A program made the translations under genes and the position numbers. This document shows positions 1-7,380 of a DNA stretch of 10,083 nucleotides, in pieces. Source of the stretch: Bacillota bacterium (GTDB lineage Bacteria; Bacillota; Clostridia; Acetivibrionales; DSM-1351); NCBI GenBank assembly GCA_023436485.1, contig JAEZIU010000025.1, positions 1 through 10,083 of the forward strand. The letters run 5' to 3'. A model generated the notes under the pieces. The model was not told the origin of the DNA. It was given only the letters and a program-made list of their open reading frames with translations, and did no database searches. Each line of letters opens with the position of its first letter. Position 1 is the stretch's first letter.

Positions 1-899
1 TCAATGTTCCTTTTGCTATAGCCGATGCTACTTCTCTCACTGAAGCAGGCTACGTAGGTGAAGATGTAGAAAATATACTTTTAAGGCTTATACAGGCTGC
101 GGATTATGACATTGAAAAGGCTGAAAAGGGAATTATCTACATTGATGAAATAGACAAGATTGCAAGGAAATCGGAGAACCCTTCCATCACCAGAGATGTT
201 AGTGGTGAAGGTGTTCAACAGGCTCTTTTGAAGATCTTGGAAGGAACGGTGGCTTCAGTTCCCCCACAGGGAGGAAGGAAGCACCCACACCAGGAGTTTA
301 TACAAATAGATACAACAAATATTTTGTTTATATGCGGTGGTGCTTTTGACGGAATAGACAAGATAATACAAAATAGAATAGGTAAGAAATCATTAGGCTT
401 TGGCGCAAAAATAGAAAGCAACAAGGACAAGGATGTAGGACAATTCCTGAAAGACATACTGCCTCAGGATTTGCTGAAATTCGGGCTTATACCTGAGTTT
501 GTAGGAAGACTTCCAATAGTTGTAACTCTTCAGTCTCTTGATAAAAACGCTCTTGTTCAAATACTTACCGAACCAAAGAATGCTTTAGTAAAGCAGTATC
601 AAAAGTTATTTGAAATGGATGATGTTATCCTGGAAATACAAGATGAGGCTTTGGAGCTTATTGCTGAAAAGGCAATAGAGCGAAACACCGGAGCGAGAGG
701 GCTGCGTGCCATTCTTGAAGAAGCAATGCTTGGGGTAATGTATGACATCCCTTCAATGACGAATGTTGAGAAATGTATTATAGGGAAGGAAGTGATAGCG
801 GAACATTCAGAACCTGAAATGATTCTAAATGAAAACCGCAAATCGCTAAAGAAAGCCGGAGCCAAAAAAACAAGAGTTAAGAAGGAATCTGTTTCCTGA
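1..899 (+). CDS. clpX: ATP-dependent Clp protease ATP-binding subunit ClpX, 5'-truncated by the window edge
   Basis: ClpX is the hexameric AAA+ unfoldase that feeds tagged or damaged proteins to the ClpP peptidase in the cytoplasm. The reading frame is open from base 3, giving 298 residues, whereas ClpX is normally about 420. The missing part is upstream of the window: the N-terminal zinc-binding domain and the Walker A loop, which in relatives lies only some 15 residues before the first residue seen here. Visible landmarks are the substrate-gripping pore loop GYVG (bases 48-59), Walker B IIYIDEID (132-155), the RKH pore loop (276-284), an LGF version of the ClpP-docking IGF loop (393-401) and the sensor-2 GARGLR near 688-708. 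The C-terminus ends in a lysine-rich tail. A strong terminator follows 15 bases after the stop, so it is probably transcribed separately from lonB. Identification is by near-continuous match to remembered Bacillus ClpX. Confidence 0.98.
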   Translation, partial: NVPFAIADATSLTEAGYVGEDVENILLRLIQAADYDIEKAEKGIIYIDEIDKIARKSENPSITRDVSGEGVQQALLKILEGTVASVPPQGGRKHPHQEFIQIDTTNILFICGGAFDGIDKIIQNRIGKKSLGFGAKIESNKDKDVGQFLKDILPQDLLKFGLIPEFVGRLPIVVTLQSLDKNALVQILTEPKNALVKQYQKLFEMDDVILEIQDEALELIAEKAIERNTGARGLRAILEEAMLGVMYDIPSMTNVEKCIIGKEVIAEHSEPEMILNENRKSLKKAGAKKTRVKKESVS

Positions 900-914
900 T
901 TCTAACTAAAACAG

Positions 915-956
915 GCAGGACATATGTGTTAGTAAACGCATATGTCCTGCTTTTTT
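915..956 (+). terminator. Intrinsic terminator of clpX
   Basis: A 16-bp stem pairs 915-930 with 935-950 and closes a four-base AGTA loop. The outer 12 pairs (GCAGGACATATG with CATATGTCCTGC) are perfect and the inner part has one G-U pair. Six T residues follow at once (951-956). This is a textbook Rho-independent terminator just after the clpX stop codon. Confidence 0.95.
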
Positions 957-979
957 ATTTTCAAATTTTATCATATTTT

Positions 980-1009
980 TTGGATAAAATAAAACTTGTT
1001 GCCAATAAT
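980..1009 (+). promoter_or_regulatory. Weak candidate promoter of lonB
   Basis: A TTGGAT (980-985) and an AATAAT (1004-1009) are 18 bases apart, between the clpX terminator and the lonB ribosome binding site. The -10 element matches the sigma-A consensus at 5 of 6 positions and the -35 at only 3 of 6. In such A/T-rich DNA this could be chance. Because a terminator separates clpX from lonB, some promoter in 957-1034 is expected. Confidence 0.3.
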
Positions 1010-1034
1010 ATCTTTATAGAAATGATCCAAGTTT

Positions 1035-1041
1035 AAGGAGG
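1035..1041 (+). promoter_or_regulatory. lonB ribosome binding site, start codon ambiguous
   Basis: AAGGAGG is a full Shine-Dalgarno sequence. It is followed by two adjacent in-frame ATG codons at 1044 and 1047. The first leaves only two bases of spacing, the second five, so the second ATG is the more likely initiator. Confidence 0.75.
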
Positions 1042-1043
1042 AT

Positions 1044-2729
1044 ATGATGTTTACGACAACTTTGTTTATTATACAGTTCTTCTTCTCAGTTGTTATTGGA
1101 ATATATTTTTTATCTCTTCTAAAGAACCAACAAGGAAATAAAAGTGCAATAGATAAGGAGTCAAAAAAAGAACTGGAAAAGCTAAGAAGAATGAGAGATA
1201 TTCATCTTACAGAACCTTTATCGGAAAAGACAAGGCCTGCAACCTTATCAGACATAGTAGGACAGGAGCAGGGGCTAAAAGCACTCAGAGCTGCTCTGTG
1301 CGGAATGAATCCACAGCATGTGATAATATACGGGCCTCCCGGAGTAGGTAAAACAGCTGCAGCCAGAGTAATCCTGGAAGAAGCTAAAAAGAACAGCATG
1401 TCGCCTTTCAGAAAAGAAGCAAAATTTGTAGAAATGGATGCAACGGCATTAAGATTTGATGAAAGAGGAATTGCAGATCCACTGATAGGCTCGGTTCATG
1501 ACCCCATATATCAGGGAGCCGGGGCTTACGGTGTTGCAGGAATACCTCAGCCCAAGCAGGGTGCGGTTACTAAAGCACATGGAGGAATCCTTTTTATTGA
1601 TGAGATAGGTGAACTTCATCCCATACAAATGAATAAGCTTCTAAAAGTTCTGGAAGATCGGAAGGTATTTCTGGAGAGTGCGTATTACAGTGCTGAGGAT
1701 AACAATATACCATCTCATATACATGATATTTTCCAAAAGGGCTTGCCAGCTGACTTCAGATTGGTAGGGGCCACTACGAGAACACCTGATGAAATACCGG
1801 CAGCAATAAGGTCAAGATGCGTTGAGATACATTTCAGATCCTTACGTGCTGATGAAATTTTCAAGATATGTGAAAATGCAGCAGTAAAAGGAGGGTTCGT
1901 CCTTAAACCCGGGTGCAGCGAACTTGTAGCAAGATATGCACAGAATGGAAGAGATGCAGTCAATATTATTCAGATAGCCGGTGGTGTTTCTATGGTAGAG
2001 AACAGGAGCACTATTGATATAAAAGACATAGAATGGGTTATAGAGTTCGGTCACTACAGCCCCAGAATTGAAAAGAAGGTAAGTCCGGTAAACCAGATAG
2101 GCTGTATCAACGGGCTGGCTGTTTTTGGGGACAGTACCGGAATGGTTATAGATGTTGAGGTAACAGCAATACCGGTTGAAAACGGAGCGGGAAATATAAG
2201 AATAACAGGCATTGTAGAAGAAGAGGAAATGGATAACAGGGGCCATAAGCTCAAAAGGACAAGTTCAGCCAAGGCTTCTGTTGAAAATGTTTTAACTGTA
2301 TTAAGAAAATATATGGGTGTTGATTTTAAAAATTATGAAATACACTTGAATTTTCCGGGAGGTATTCCTATTGATGGGCCTTCTGCAGGAATCGCTATCG
2401 CAACAGCTGTTTACTCTGCGGTCAAAAATATACCTGTAAGCGGAGAATTGGCAATGACGGGAGAAATATCAATCAAGGGAAAAGTAAAGCCTGTTGGAGG
2501 CGTTGTGGCTAAAGTAGATGCTGCTAAAGCCGCAGGTATAAAAAAGGTGTTTATTCCGAAAGATAATTATCAGGAGATATTCGAAGATATGGATATCGAC
2601 GTTATACCGGTTGAAAATATCGGTGAAGTTATGAAGGCAGTATTTGATATTGATCTGGTAGAAAAAAAGGACGAAACAGTTCCAAGTGGTTCCGCACCGA
2701 TTACGGTGCTTACTGCACAAGGAACATAG
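1044..2729 (+). CDS. lonB: Membrane-anchored Lon-family ATP-dependent protease LonB
   Basis: LonB is an AAA+ serine protease with a Ser-Lys dyad that degrades proteins at the inner face of the membrane. In Bacillus the paralogue of this type is associated with the forespore. The 561 residues (560 if the second ATG is used) show an N-terminal hydrophobic segment (about 4-26), a charged linker, Walker A GPPGVGKT (97-104), Walker B ILFIDE (182-187), a VGATTR sensor-1 region (241-246) and an arginine-finger RSR (256-258). The C-terminal Lon protease domain (about 350-540) has catalytic Ser447 in DGPSAG and Lys490 in the GGVVAK segment. The large N-terminal substrate domain of LonA is absent, which with the membrane anchor marks the LonB class. 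It lies downstream of clpX as in many Firmicutes, but lonA does not follow. The final 20 residues after the protease domain are not recognised. Confidence 0.95.
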   Translation: MMFTTTLFIIQFFFSVVIGIYFLSLLKNQQGNKSAIDKESKKELEKLRRMRDIHLTEPLSEKTRPATLSDIVGQEQGLKALRAALCGMNPQHVIIYGPPGVGKTAAARVILEEAKKNSMSPFRKEAKFVEMDATALRFDERGIADPLIGSVHDPIYQGAGAYGVAGIPQPKQGAVTKAHGGILFIDEIGELHPIQMNKLLKVLEDRKVFLESAYYSAEDNNIPSHIHDIFQKGLPADFRLVGATTRTPDEIPAAIRSRCVEIHFRSLRADEIFKICENAAVKGGFVLKPGCSELVARYAQNGRDAVNIIQIAGGVSMVENRSTIDIKDIEWVIEFGHYSPRIEKKVSPVNQIGCINGLAVFGDSTGMVIDVEVTAIPVENGAGNIRITGIVEEEEMDNRGHKLKRTSSAKASVENVLTVLRKYMGVDFKNYEIHLNFPGGIPIDGPSAGIAIATAVYSAVKNIPVSGELAMTGEISIKGKVKPVGGVVAKVDAAKAAGIKKVFIPKDNYQEIFEDMDIDVIPVENIGEVMKAVFDIDLVEKKDETVPSGSAPITVLTAQGT

Positions 2730-2793
2730 GCATTTTTAACAGCATGTGTAATTTGAATCAGCTTACGTGATATCGGCCAATACAATTTGAAAC

Positions 2794-2836
2794 GCCCAAA
2801 GCCCTGTTCCCCATAGGGAGGAACAGGGCTTTGGGC
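2794..2836. terminator. Long hairpin between convergent lonB and bceB
   Basis: A perfect 17-bp inverted repeat (2794-2810 with 2820-2836) encloses a nine-base loop. It sits 64 bases after the lonB stop and 6 bases beyond the bceB stop, exactly where a shared bidirectional terminator would be. Neither side has a clean T-run: the + strand continues ATCCTATTAA, and the - strand continues GTTTCAAATT, which is only mildly U-rich. Termination efficiency on both strands is therefore uncertain; the hairpin may also protect mRNA 3' ends. Confidence 0.75.
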
Positions 2837-2842
2837 ATCCTA

Positions 2843-4756
2843 TTAATAAATCATCTTCATAAATTTCCGCGTAGTGAAAAAGTAAAATATCCCATAGAAC
2901 ACCACGAAGGTAATAATTGCAGTTAGGGCAGGAACAGTAAGACTGAGGCCCATAAACTCTCTCAGTACATCAATTGCAAAGAGACTGTGAATAATACCAA
3001 TTATCAGAGGCAGTATCAGTGACAAGCCTACCTGGGTGGAAACTGATTGACGGATTTCTTTTCTTGTCATGCCTATTTTTTTTAGTATTCCATATTTTTG
3101 CTTGTCGGCAAGACCTTCACTCAATATTTTAAAATACATTATACTACCTGTCGCAAAAATAAATACTATTGACATAAATGAGCCCAGGAAGTAGAACAAG
3201 CCCATAAAGGAATATAACCCCTCGTAATTTAATACATAACTTGCAAATAGCGCGTTTTGTGGTAGTAGTTTGCTAATATTATCTGATAAATCCTGTGATT
3301 TCTCAGCATCAGACACTATCATACCGTGAAAAGTCTCCGGTTTATGTCCCACGGATAACTTATCATATTGCCGGTCTGAAACTACCAGACAGTCACTAAG
3401 ACCGACGGAACCGTTGCCGAACAAAGGTGTTTTTAAAACCTTTAAAATTTTATAACCGCTATTTCCGGAATGTACTGCATCTTCTTTGTTTTCCAATAAG
3501 CATTGTACCCCTTCTTCGGAATATGAATTCAAGGTTAATGTTCCGGAAGCCCTTGCTAAAAGTGCCTCGGTATCTGATACAGGAGAATATATAGGTATTT
3601 TGTCAGGGTAATACTTTTTTAGTTTTTTGGTGAGCTTGTCAAAATCAGAATATTTTATTACAGTCATAATATTTGTTCCGGTCACAAAACCTTTATTCAT
3701 TTTTGATTTAACTTTGATATACTCAATATTTTCATTTAGAAGGAGCTTATGCTTTGAGGAATTAATCTCCTTGATAACCTTGTCATTGACTTTATTATCT
3801 CTATCAACATAAGAGAATGAGTAGGGGAAATTAATATATCGCGTCTCTTCCACATAGTATTTCAAGGTAAGCGAGGTTCCGAAGGCAGATATTGTCGTAG
3901 CAGTCATTATCGCCAGCATTGCAAGGCTTCTATAGTTTGCTTTGATTCTGAAGGAGATATTACTAATGCTTATCAGACGGACTCCTTTGTAAAGAATACT
4001 TTTGTTACCCGACAAGTATTTAGTAATTGCAGGCAGAAGTGCTCCGAATAGCCAGTAGGTACCTATAACTACCAGTATAACTACAAAAAGTTCCATCAGA
4101 GGGTTTTTGCTGAGACGGTATCCAATTGCAATAATAATAACTGAAAGGATGGCTCTGACAAGTTTTAATTTTGGTTCAGACTCATCTTTTGATGAGTCTT
4201 TTAGCAAATCAATTAGTTTGCTTCTGGAAATGGATATAAAACTGTTTACCGATGTTATTATGAATATTGCTCCAAATACAATAAGCAACTCCTTTATACC
4301 CTTAAGGGGAATTACAAAACCAATGGATACGTTTAGGAGAGCAACTTTGGCTACTGCCATCAGAAACAACCTGGAAAACAAAATTCCTACACCAAGTCCC
4401 GCAACTATGGACGCTAATCCTGAAAAAAGGCTTTCAATGGCAAATATGCGACCTATTTTCCTTGTACTGATGCCCATCAAAGTATATATGGCGATTTCCT
4501 TTTTTCTCTGCTTTAAAAAGAATGAACTGGAGTACCAAATGAAGAAAAAAAGGAATACAACCATTATAAAAGAAGTTACGGATGACGCTATTTGTGCTGA
4601 TTGGATAGCATCACGTGCACTTAGAAAGTCAGGACTGTATTTTAGCACCATAAAGTCGTAATAGACAGCTACCGAAAATACCATTACGGCCAGATAAAAA
4701 CCATAGGATCTGAGATTTGATTTAAACATCTTTATAGCGATACTAAAGGAGTTCAT
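2843..4756 (-). CDS. bceB: BceB-type ABC transporter permease (antimicrobial peptide resistance)
   Basis: This is the membrane subunit of a BceAB-type transporter, which removes peptide antibiotics from their lipid targets at the membrane and signals to a partner kinase. I place the start at 4756 (637 residues, MNSFSIAIKM...), because a GGGAGGT sits 10 bases upstream and the first 33 codons of the longer open frame lie inside the ATPase gene. Ten hydrophobic segments are visible: about 16-38, 57-81, 105-128, 154-177, 198-214, 218-242, 276-298, 515-542, 573-597 and 606-630. A roughly 210-residue polar extracytoplasmic domain lies between helices 7 and 8 (300-512). This 7 + large domain + 3 layout with FtsX-like repeats is the hallmark of the family. 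The extracytoplasmic domain normally sets drug specificity, which cannot be read from sequence here. The gene overlaps the ATPase gene by 14 bases. Confidence 0.93.
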   Translation of the reverse strand: MNSFSIAIKMFKSNLRSYGFYLAVMVFSVAVYYDFMVLKYSPDFLSARDAIQSAQIASSVTSFIMVVFLFFFIWYSSSFFLKQRKKEIAIYTLMGISTRKIGRIFAIESLFSGLASIVAGLGVGILFSRLFLMAVAKVALLNVSIGFVIPLKGIKELLIVFGAIFIITSVNSFISISRSKLIDLLKDSSKDESEPKLKLVRAILSVIIIAIGYRLSKNPLMELFVVILVVIGTYWLFGALLPAITKYLSGNKSILYKGVRLISISNISFRIKANYRSLAMLAIMTATTISAFGTSLTLKYYVEETRYINFPYSFSYVDRDNKVNDKVIKEINSSKHKLLLNENIEYIKVKSKMNKGFVTGTNIMTVIKYSDFDKLTKKLKKYYPDKIPIYSPVSDTEALLARASGTLTLNSYSEEGVQCLLENKEDAVHSGNSGYKILKVLKTPLFGNGSVGLSDCLVVSDRQYDKLSVGHKPETFHGMIVSDAEKSQDLSDNISKLLPQNALFASYVLNYEGLYSFMGLFYFLGSFMSIVFIFATGSIMYFKILSEGLADKQKYGILKKIGMTRKEIRQSVSTQVGLSLILPLIIGIIHSLFAIDVLREFMGLSLTVPALTAIITFVVFYGIFYFFTTRKFMKMIY

Positions 4757-5507
4757 TTGAATTTGCACCTCCCATAGCTCCGAGCATGTCAAGAATCTGA
4801 TGGAATAATTCCTTTCTATCCCTTGTTTTATCGATTCTGGCATGAATGGCCCCATCCTTTAAAAACATAATCCTGCTGCAATAGCTGGCCGCAAAAGCAT
4901 CATGTGTAACCATTATTATAGTTGTCCCAAATTCCTCGTTGAGTCTTCTGAAACATTCCAGTATTCCCGCAGACGATTTGGAATCCAGAGCACCTGTAGG
5001 CTCATCGGCAAAAATTACCGAAGGATTCATAATCAATGCCCTTGCGGCAGCAGCCCTCTGCTTTTGTCCTCCAGAAAGCTGATATGGGCGTTTTGGCAAT
5101 TGCTCCCCAATACCGAAGAAATCAGCCAATTCATTTACCTTTGAGATTATCTTCTTATGATGAACTTTGTTCAAGGCGAGAGGGAGTGCAATATTATCCA
5201 TTACAGTCATGTTATCCAGAAGATTGAAATCCTGAAATACAAAGCCTATTTTATCCCTTCTAAAACGTGCCAGTTCTTCACTTTTTATTTTAAATAAATC
5301 TACTCCTTCAAATATGACCTTGCCGGATGTGGGCTTGTCAATTGTTGAGAGCAAATTCAGAAGAGTGGTTTTCCCAGAGCCGGAGGGCCCCATTATTGCT
5401 AGAAATTCACCTTTTTCAACCTCAAGATTTATGCCGTTAAGTGCTTGAAACTTCATTCCCTTAGAACCATAATCCTTTTTCAGATCCTGTGTTTGTATAA
5501 TAGCCAT
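4743..5507 (-). CDS. bceA: BceA-type ABC transporter ATP-binding protein
   Basis: This is the cytoplasmic ATPase subunit that powers the adjacent BceB-type permease. The 254 residues carry Walker A GPSGSGKT (40-47), Q-loop Gln92, the signature LSGGQ (144-148), Walker B VIFADE (164-169) with catalytic Glu169, the following D-loop and H-loop His202. Length and sequence fit the MacB/LolD/BceA class of ATPases that partner FtsX-type permeases. An open frame extends 14 codons further upstream, but GGAGGA six bases before the ATG at 5507 decides for MAIIQTQDLK as the N-terminus. It is the first gene after a 107-base gap that holds a candidate promoter and operator, and its end overlaps the permease start, so the two subunits are probably translated in a coupled way. 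Confidence 0.96.
   Translation of the reverse strand: MAIIQTQDLKKDYGSKGMKFQALNGINLEVEKGEFLAIMGPSGSGKTTLLNLLSTIDKPTSGKVIFEGVDLFKIKSEELARFRRDKIGFVFQDFNLLDNMTVMDNIALPLALNKVHHKKIISKVNELADFFGIGEQLPKRPYQLSGGQKQRAAAARALIMNPSVIFADEPTGALDSKSSAGILECFRRLNEEFGTTIIMVTHDAFAASYCSRIMFLKDGAIHARIDKTRDRKELFHQILDMLGAMGGANSNELL
4767..4773 (-). promoter_or_regulatory. Ribosome binding site deciding the bceB start
   Basis: On the - strand GGGAGGT lies 10 bases before the ATG at 4756, inside the last codons of bceA. It supports the internal start rather than the longer open frame that begins at 4855. Confidence 0.7.
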
Positions 5508-5513
5508 TTTTAA

Positions 5514-5519
5514 TCCTCC
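5514..5519 (-). promoter_or_regulatory. Ribosome binding site deciding the bceA start
   Basis: On the - strand GGAGGA is six bases before the ATG at 5507, ideal spacing. The upstream in-frame ATG at 5549 has no comparable site. Confidence 0.8.
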
Positions 5520-5554
5520 AAACTTTAAACATTCATGGTAAACTAACAATAATG

Positions 5555-5583
5555 ATTTTATTAAATAACAGAGAGTTTATCCA
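5555..5583 (-). promoter_or_regulatory. Candidate promoter of the bceAB transporter genes
   Basis: Read on the - strand, TGGATA (5578-5583) and TAAAAT (5555-5560) are exactly 17 bases apart, matching sigma-A -35 and -10 elements at 4 of 6 and 5 of 6 positions. Transcription would start near 5548, about 40 bases before bceA. A separate, regulator-activated promoter for the transporter genes is normal in Bce systems. The weak -35 would suit an activated promoter. Confidence 0.5.
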
Positions 5584-5592
5584 TAATGCGAG

Positions 5593-5629
5593 GGTTACAT
5601 TTTGACACTAAAGGTTATATTTTTGTCAC
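5593..5629 (-). promoter_or_regulatory. Tandem direct repeat, candidate binding sites for the response regulator
   Basis: Written on the + strand, GGTTACATTTTGACAC (5593-5608) is followed by GGTTATATTTTTGTCAC (5613-5629): two substitutions and one extra T, about 20 bases apart, i.e. two helical turns. On the - strand the distal copy contains TGACA-AAAA-TATAA, one mismatch from the BceR-type consensus TNACA-N4-TGTAA as I remember it. The other copy contains TGTCA-AAA-TGTAA, one base shorter in the middle. The array ends 10 bases upstream of the candidate -35 and overlaps the last codons of the kinase gene, the right place for an activator. Confidence 0.5.
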
Positions 5630-6643
5630 ATTGAGATAATCGCTGAATTTACCCAGACTTAACTGGAATTCTGTATATTCACCTTCAACTGAGCTAACGG
5701 TTAATCCTATACCAAGTCTTGTAGAAATTTTTTTGGAATAATATAAACCCATGCCAGTGGATTTGGAAGTTTTACGTCCGTTTTTTCCTGTAAAACCCTT
5801 GTCAAAGACTCTTGAAATATCAGAAAGAGGTATTCCCATGCCATTGTCCTTAATATGAAGAACCACGGTTTTGTCAGTTTCTTCGGCAAATATCTCTACC
5901 TTTCCGTCCTGTTGTACATATTTACTTGCATTGTTTAAAATCTGCTCAAGGATATAAACTATCCATTTTTCATCCGTAGTGACTGTAAAATCCAGTTTTC
6001 CGGTAACAATCTCAATGTTTTTTGCCATCAGAAAGTATGCATTGATTTTTATAGCCTCACCTACTGACTTTTTCAGGCTGAATTGGGTTGCCGTGTGATC
6101 TTCCTGATAATGGGCCGCACGTCCGGCATACAAAACCTGGTTCACAAGAAATTTGATTCGCTCAAGTTCTGCTTTGAACTTTCTGGAAAACTCTATATCA
6201 GAATTATCTGAATTTTCAAGCATAAGTTCAGCAACGGAAATGGGAAGCTTTATTTCATGCACCCATCTGGTTATATAATTATTCAACTCATCCAGATCGT
6301 TTTTATACACACTGACAAGCTCCAGATTTTCAGACGTTTTTTGTGAAACAATGTCCCTGACAAGCTCGGAATAATAGCTGTTATCCTCGGGAAGAAAATA
6401 GTCTACAGTGGAATTTGAATCCAGACATTTTCTTAAATTCCCAAACTTTCTTTTTTCGCTAAGGAACCCGTATATAAAGAAGGCAAAGAAGATTATAAGC
6501 ATAAGCAGGTCAAGATAGAGGATATCCGCAGTACTTTTCTCCAGATTGGTGCTGGCTAGAAGTACACTGTTTATTACAAGAATAAGAGCCCACTGGCATA
6601 AGATACTTCTTAAGTTACTTCTTATATATTCAGTGATTTTCAT
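5615..6643 (-). CDS. bceS: BceS-type intramembrane-sensing histidine kinase
   Basis: This sensor kinase phosphorylates the adjacent response regulator. The 342 residues start with two membrane helices (about 14-31 and 41-61) joined by a loop of only some nine residues, so it has no room for an extracytoplasmic sensor domain. That architecture is typical of BceS-like kinases, which sense through the BceAB transporter. The cytoplasmic part has the phospho-accepting His129 in WVHEIKLP, N-box Asn238 in LNNASKY, the G1 box DNGMGI (266-271) and the G2 box TGMGL (296-300). Its ATG overlaps the stop of the regulator gene by four bases (ATGA) and I see no Shine-Dalgarno sequence before it, so translation is probably coupled to the regulator. 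The transporter genes follow after 107 bases. The family is clear; the inducing compound is unknown. Confidence 0.95.
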   Translation of the reverse strand: MKITEYIRSNLRSILCQWALILVINSVLLASTNLEKSTADILYLDLLMLIIFFAFFIYGFLSEKRKFGNLRKCLDSNSTVDYFLPEDNSYYSELVRDIVSQKTSENLELVSVYKNDLDELNNYITRWVHEIKLPISVAELMLENSDNSDIEFSRKFKAELERIKFLVNQVLYAGRAAHYQEDHTATQFSLKKSVGEAIKINAYFLMAKNIEIVTGKLDFTVTTDEKWIVYILEQILNNASKYVQQDGKVEIFAEETDKTVVLHIKDNGMGIPLSDISRVFDKGFTGKNGRKTSKSTGMGLYYSKKISTRLGIGLTVSSVEGEYTEFQLSLGKFSDYLNVTKI

Positions 6644-7314
6644 ATAACTATATACCCCTGTCCCTTTTTGGTTTCAATATAATCTTCCAAACCCAGGTCG
6701 GCAAGCCTGCCACGAAGTCTATTTATGTTAACAGTCAGAGTATTATCATTTACATATTGATCATCATCCCATAGAAGCTTCATAATACTTTCTCTGGATA
6801 CAATCCTGCCTTTGTTACTCATTAGTAATCTTAGTATCTTCATTTCGTTCTTTGTCAGCTCTGACTTAGAATCCCCGTAAATAACAGAGCTTTCACCCAT
6901 ATTGAGAATAAGTCCTCTATGTTCAATATAATCATGGTCTGATGTGGTGTAATCATATGCACGGCGGAGAATGGCCTGTATTTTAGCAATCAAAATCTGC
7001 ATAGAGAAGGGTTTTGCGATATAGTCATCCGCTCCTGTATTGACAGCCATAATTATATCCATGTTGGTATCCCGAGAGGAAAGGAAAATTACAGGTACTT
7101 TGGAGATTTCCCTTATTTTACTGCACCAATAAAAGCCGTCGTAGCAAGGAAGATTTATATCCAAAATTACAAGCTGAGGTTTGATTCTACTGAAATCATC
7201 AATGATGTTTTCGAAATTGACTGCTGAATCCGCACTAAAGCCCCACTTTTTAAGACCTTCTATTATTTGTGAACATAATGCGCTGTCATCCTCCACAAGC
7301 ATTATTGTATGCAT
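6640..7314 (-). CDS. bceR: BceR-type response regulator, OmpR/PhoB family
   Basis: This DNA-binding response regulator is the partner of the kinase encoded four bases into its end. The receiver domain (about 3-113) has the acidic pocket Glu8/Asp9/Asp10, phosphorylatable Asp52 in LDINLP, switch Ser79, Tyr98 and Lys101 in AKPF. A linker leads to a winged-helix output domain (about 150-224) ending in ETKKGQGYIVI, the usual hairpin-wing terminus of the family. The 224-residue length is typical. The start is fixed by GGAGGT (7323-7328 on the + strand) eight bases upstream. It is the first gene of the module and is read from a promoter in the divergent region shared with the nuclease gene. Its likely target is the transporter promoter around 5555-5629; autoregulation is possible. 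Confidence 0.95.
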   Translation of the reverse strand: MHTIMLVEDDSALCSQIIEGLKKWGFSADSAVNFENIIDDFSRIKPQLVILDINLPCYDGFYWCSKIREISKVPVIFLSSRDTNMDIIMAVNTGADDYIAKPFSMQILIAKIQAILRRAYDYTTSDHDYIEHRGLILNMGESSVIYGDSKSELTKNEMKILRLLMSNKGRIVSRESIMKLLWDDDQYVNDNTLTVNINRLRGRLADLGLEDYIETKKGQGYIVI

Positions 7315-7347
7315 ATTTCATTACCTCCATGGAATAAATTCTTCTTT

Positions 7348-7376
7348 ATTATAGCATGAAAAAAGAAACTATGTTC
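7348..7376 (-). promoter_or_regulatory. Candidate promoter of bceR
   Basis: On the - strand a perfect TATAAT (+ strand 7348-7353) lies about 34 bases before the bceR start codon. At 17-base spacing the -35 position (7371-7376) reads GAACAT, a poor match, so the promoter may be weak or assisted. A 7-bp palindrome overlaps the -35 and spacer. Confidence 0.5.
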
Positions 7377-7380
7377 TTTT
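7361..7380. repeat. Short palindrome over the bceR promoter
   Basis: AAAAGAA (7361-7367) and TTCTTTT (7374-7380) form a perfect 7-bp inverted repeat around six bases. It covers the -35 and spacer of the bceR promoter and lies between two divergent genes. It does not resemble the BceR consensus closely; operator function is only a possibility. Confidence 0.35.

Noticed and set aside
982..991. GGATAAAATA upstream of lonB as a sigma-F -10 element, since lonB of Bacillus is forespore-specific
   Set aside because: The 5-base -35 expected about 15 bases upstream is not there and the -10 itself departs from the consensus, so the claim would rest on A/T-rich chance.
1842..2246. A 134-codon open frame on the - strand
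   Set aside because: It lies antisense to the lonB AAA+ and protease domains; its tyrosine- and cysteine-rich content reflects the opposite strand.
4107..4661. A 184-codon open frame on the + strand
   Set aside because: It is antisense to the membrane helices of the permease, has no ribosome binding site and resembles no protein; it is a shadow of the real gene.
4757..4855. A longer permease with 33 extra N-terminal residues starting at 4855
   Set aside because: This stretch lies wholly inside the ATPase coding end, has no suitable ribosome binding site, and family members start just before the first helix.
5577..5585. TTATCCATA as a DnaA box near the transporter promoter
   Set aside because: It is a single 8 of 9 match with no neighbours, overlaps a candidate -35 and is best explained by chance.
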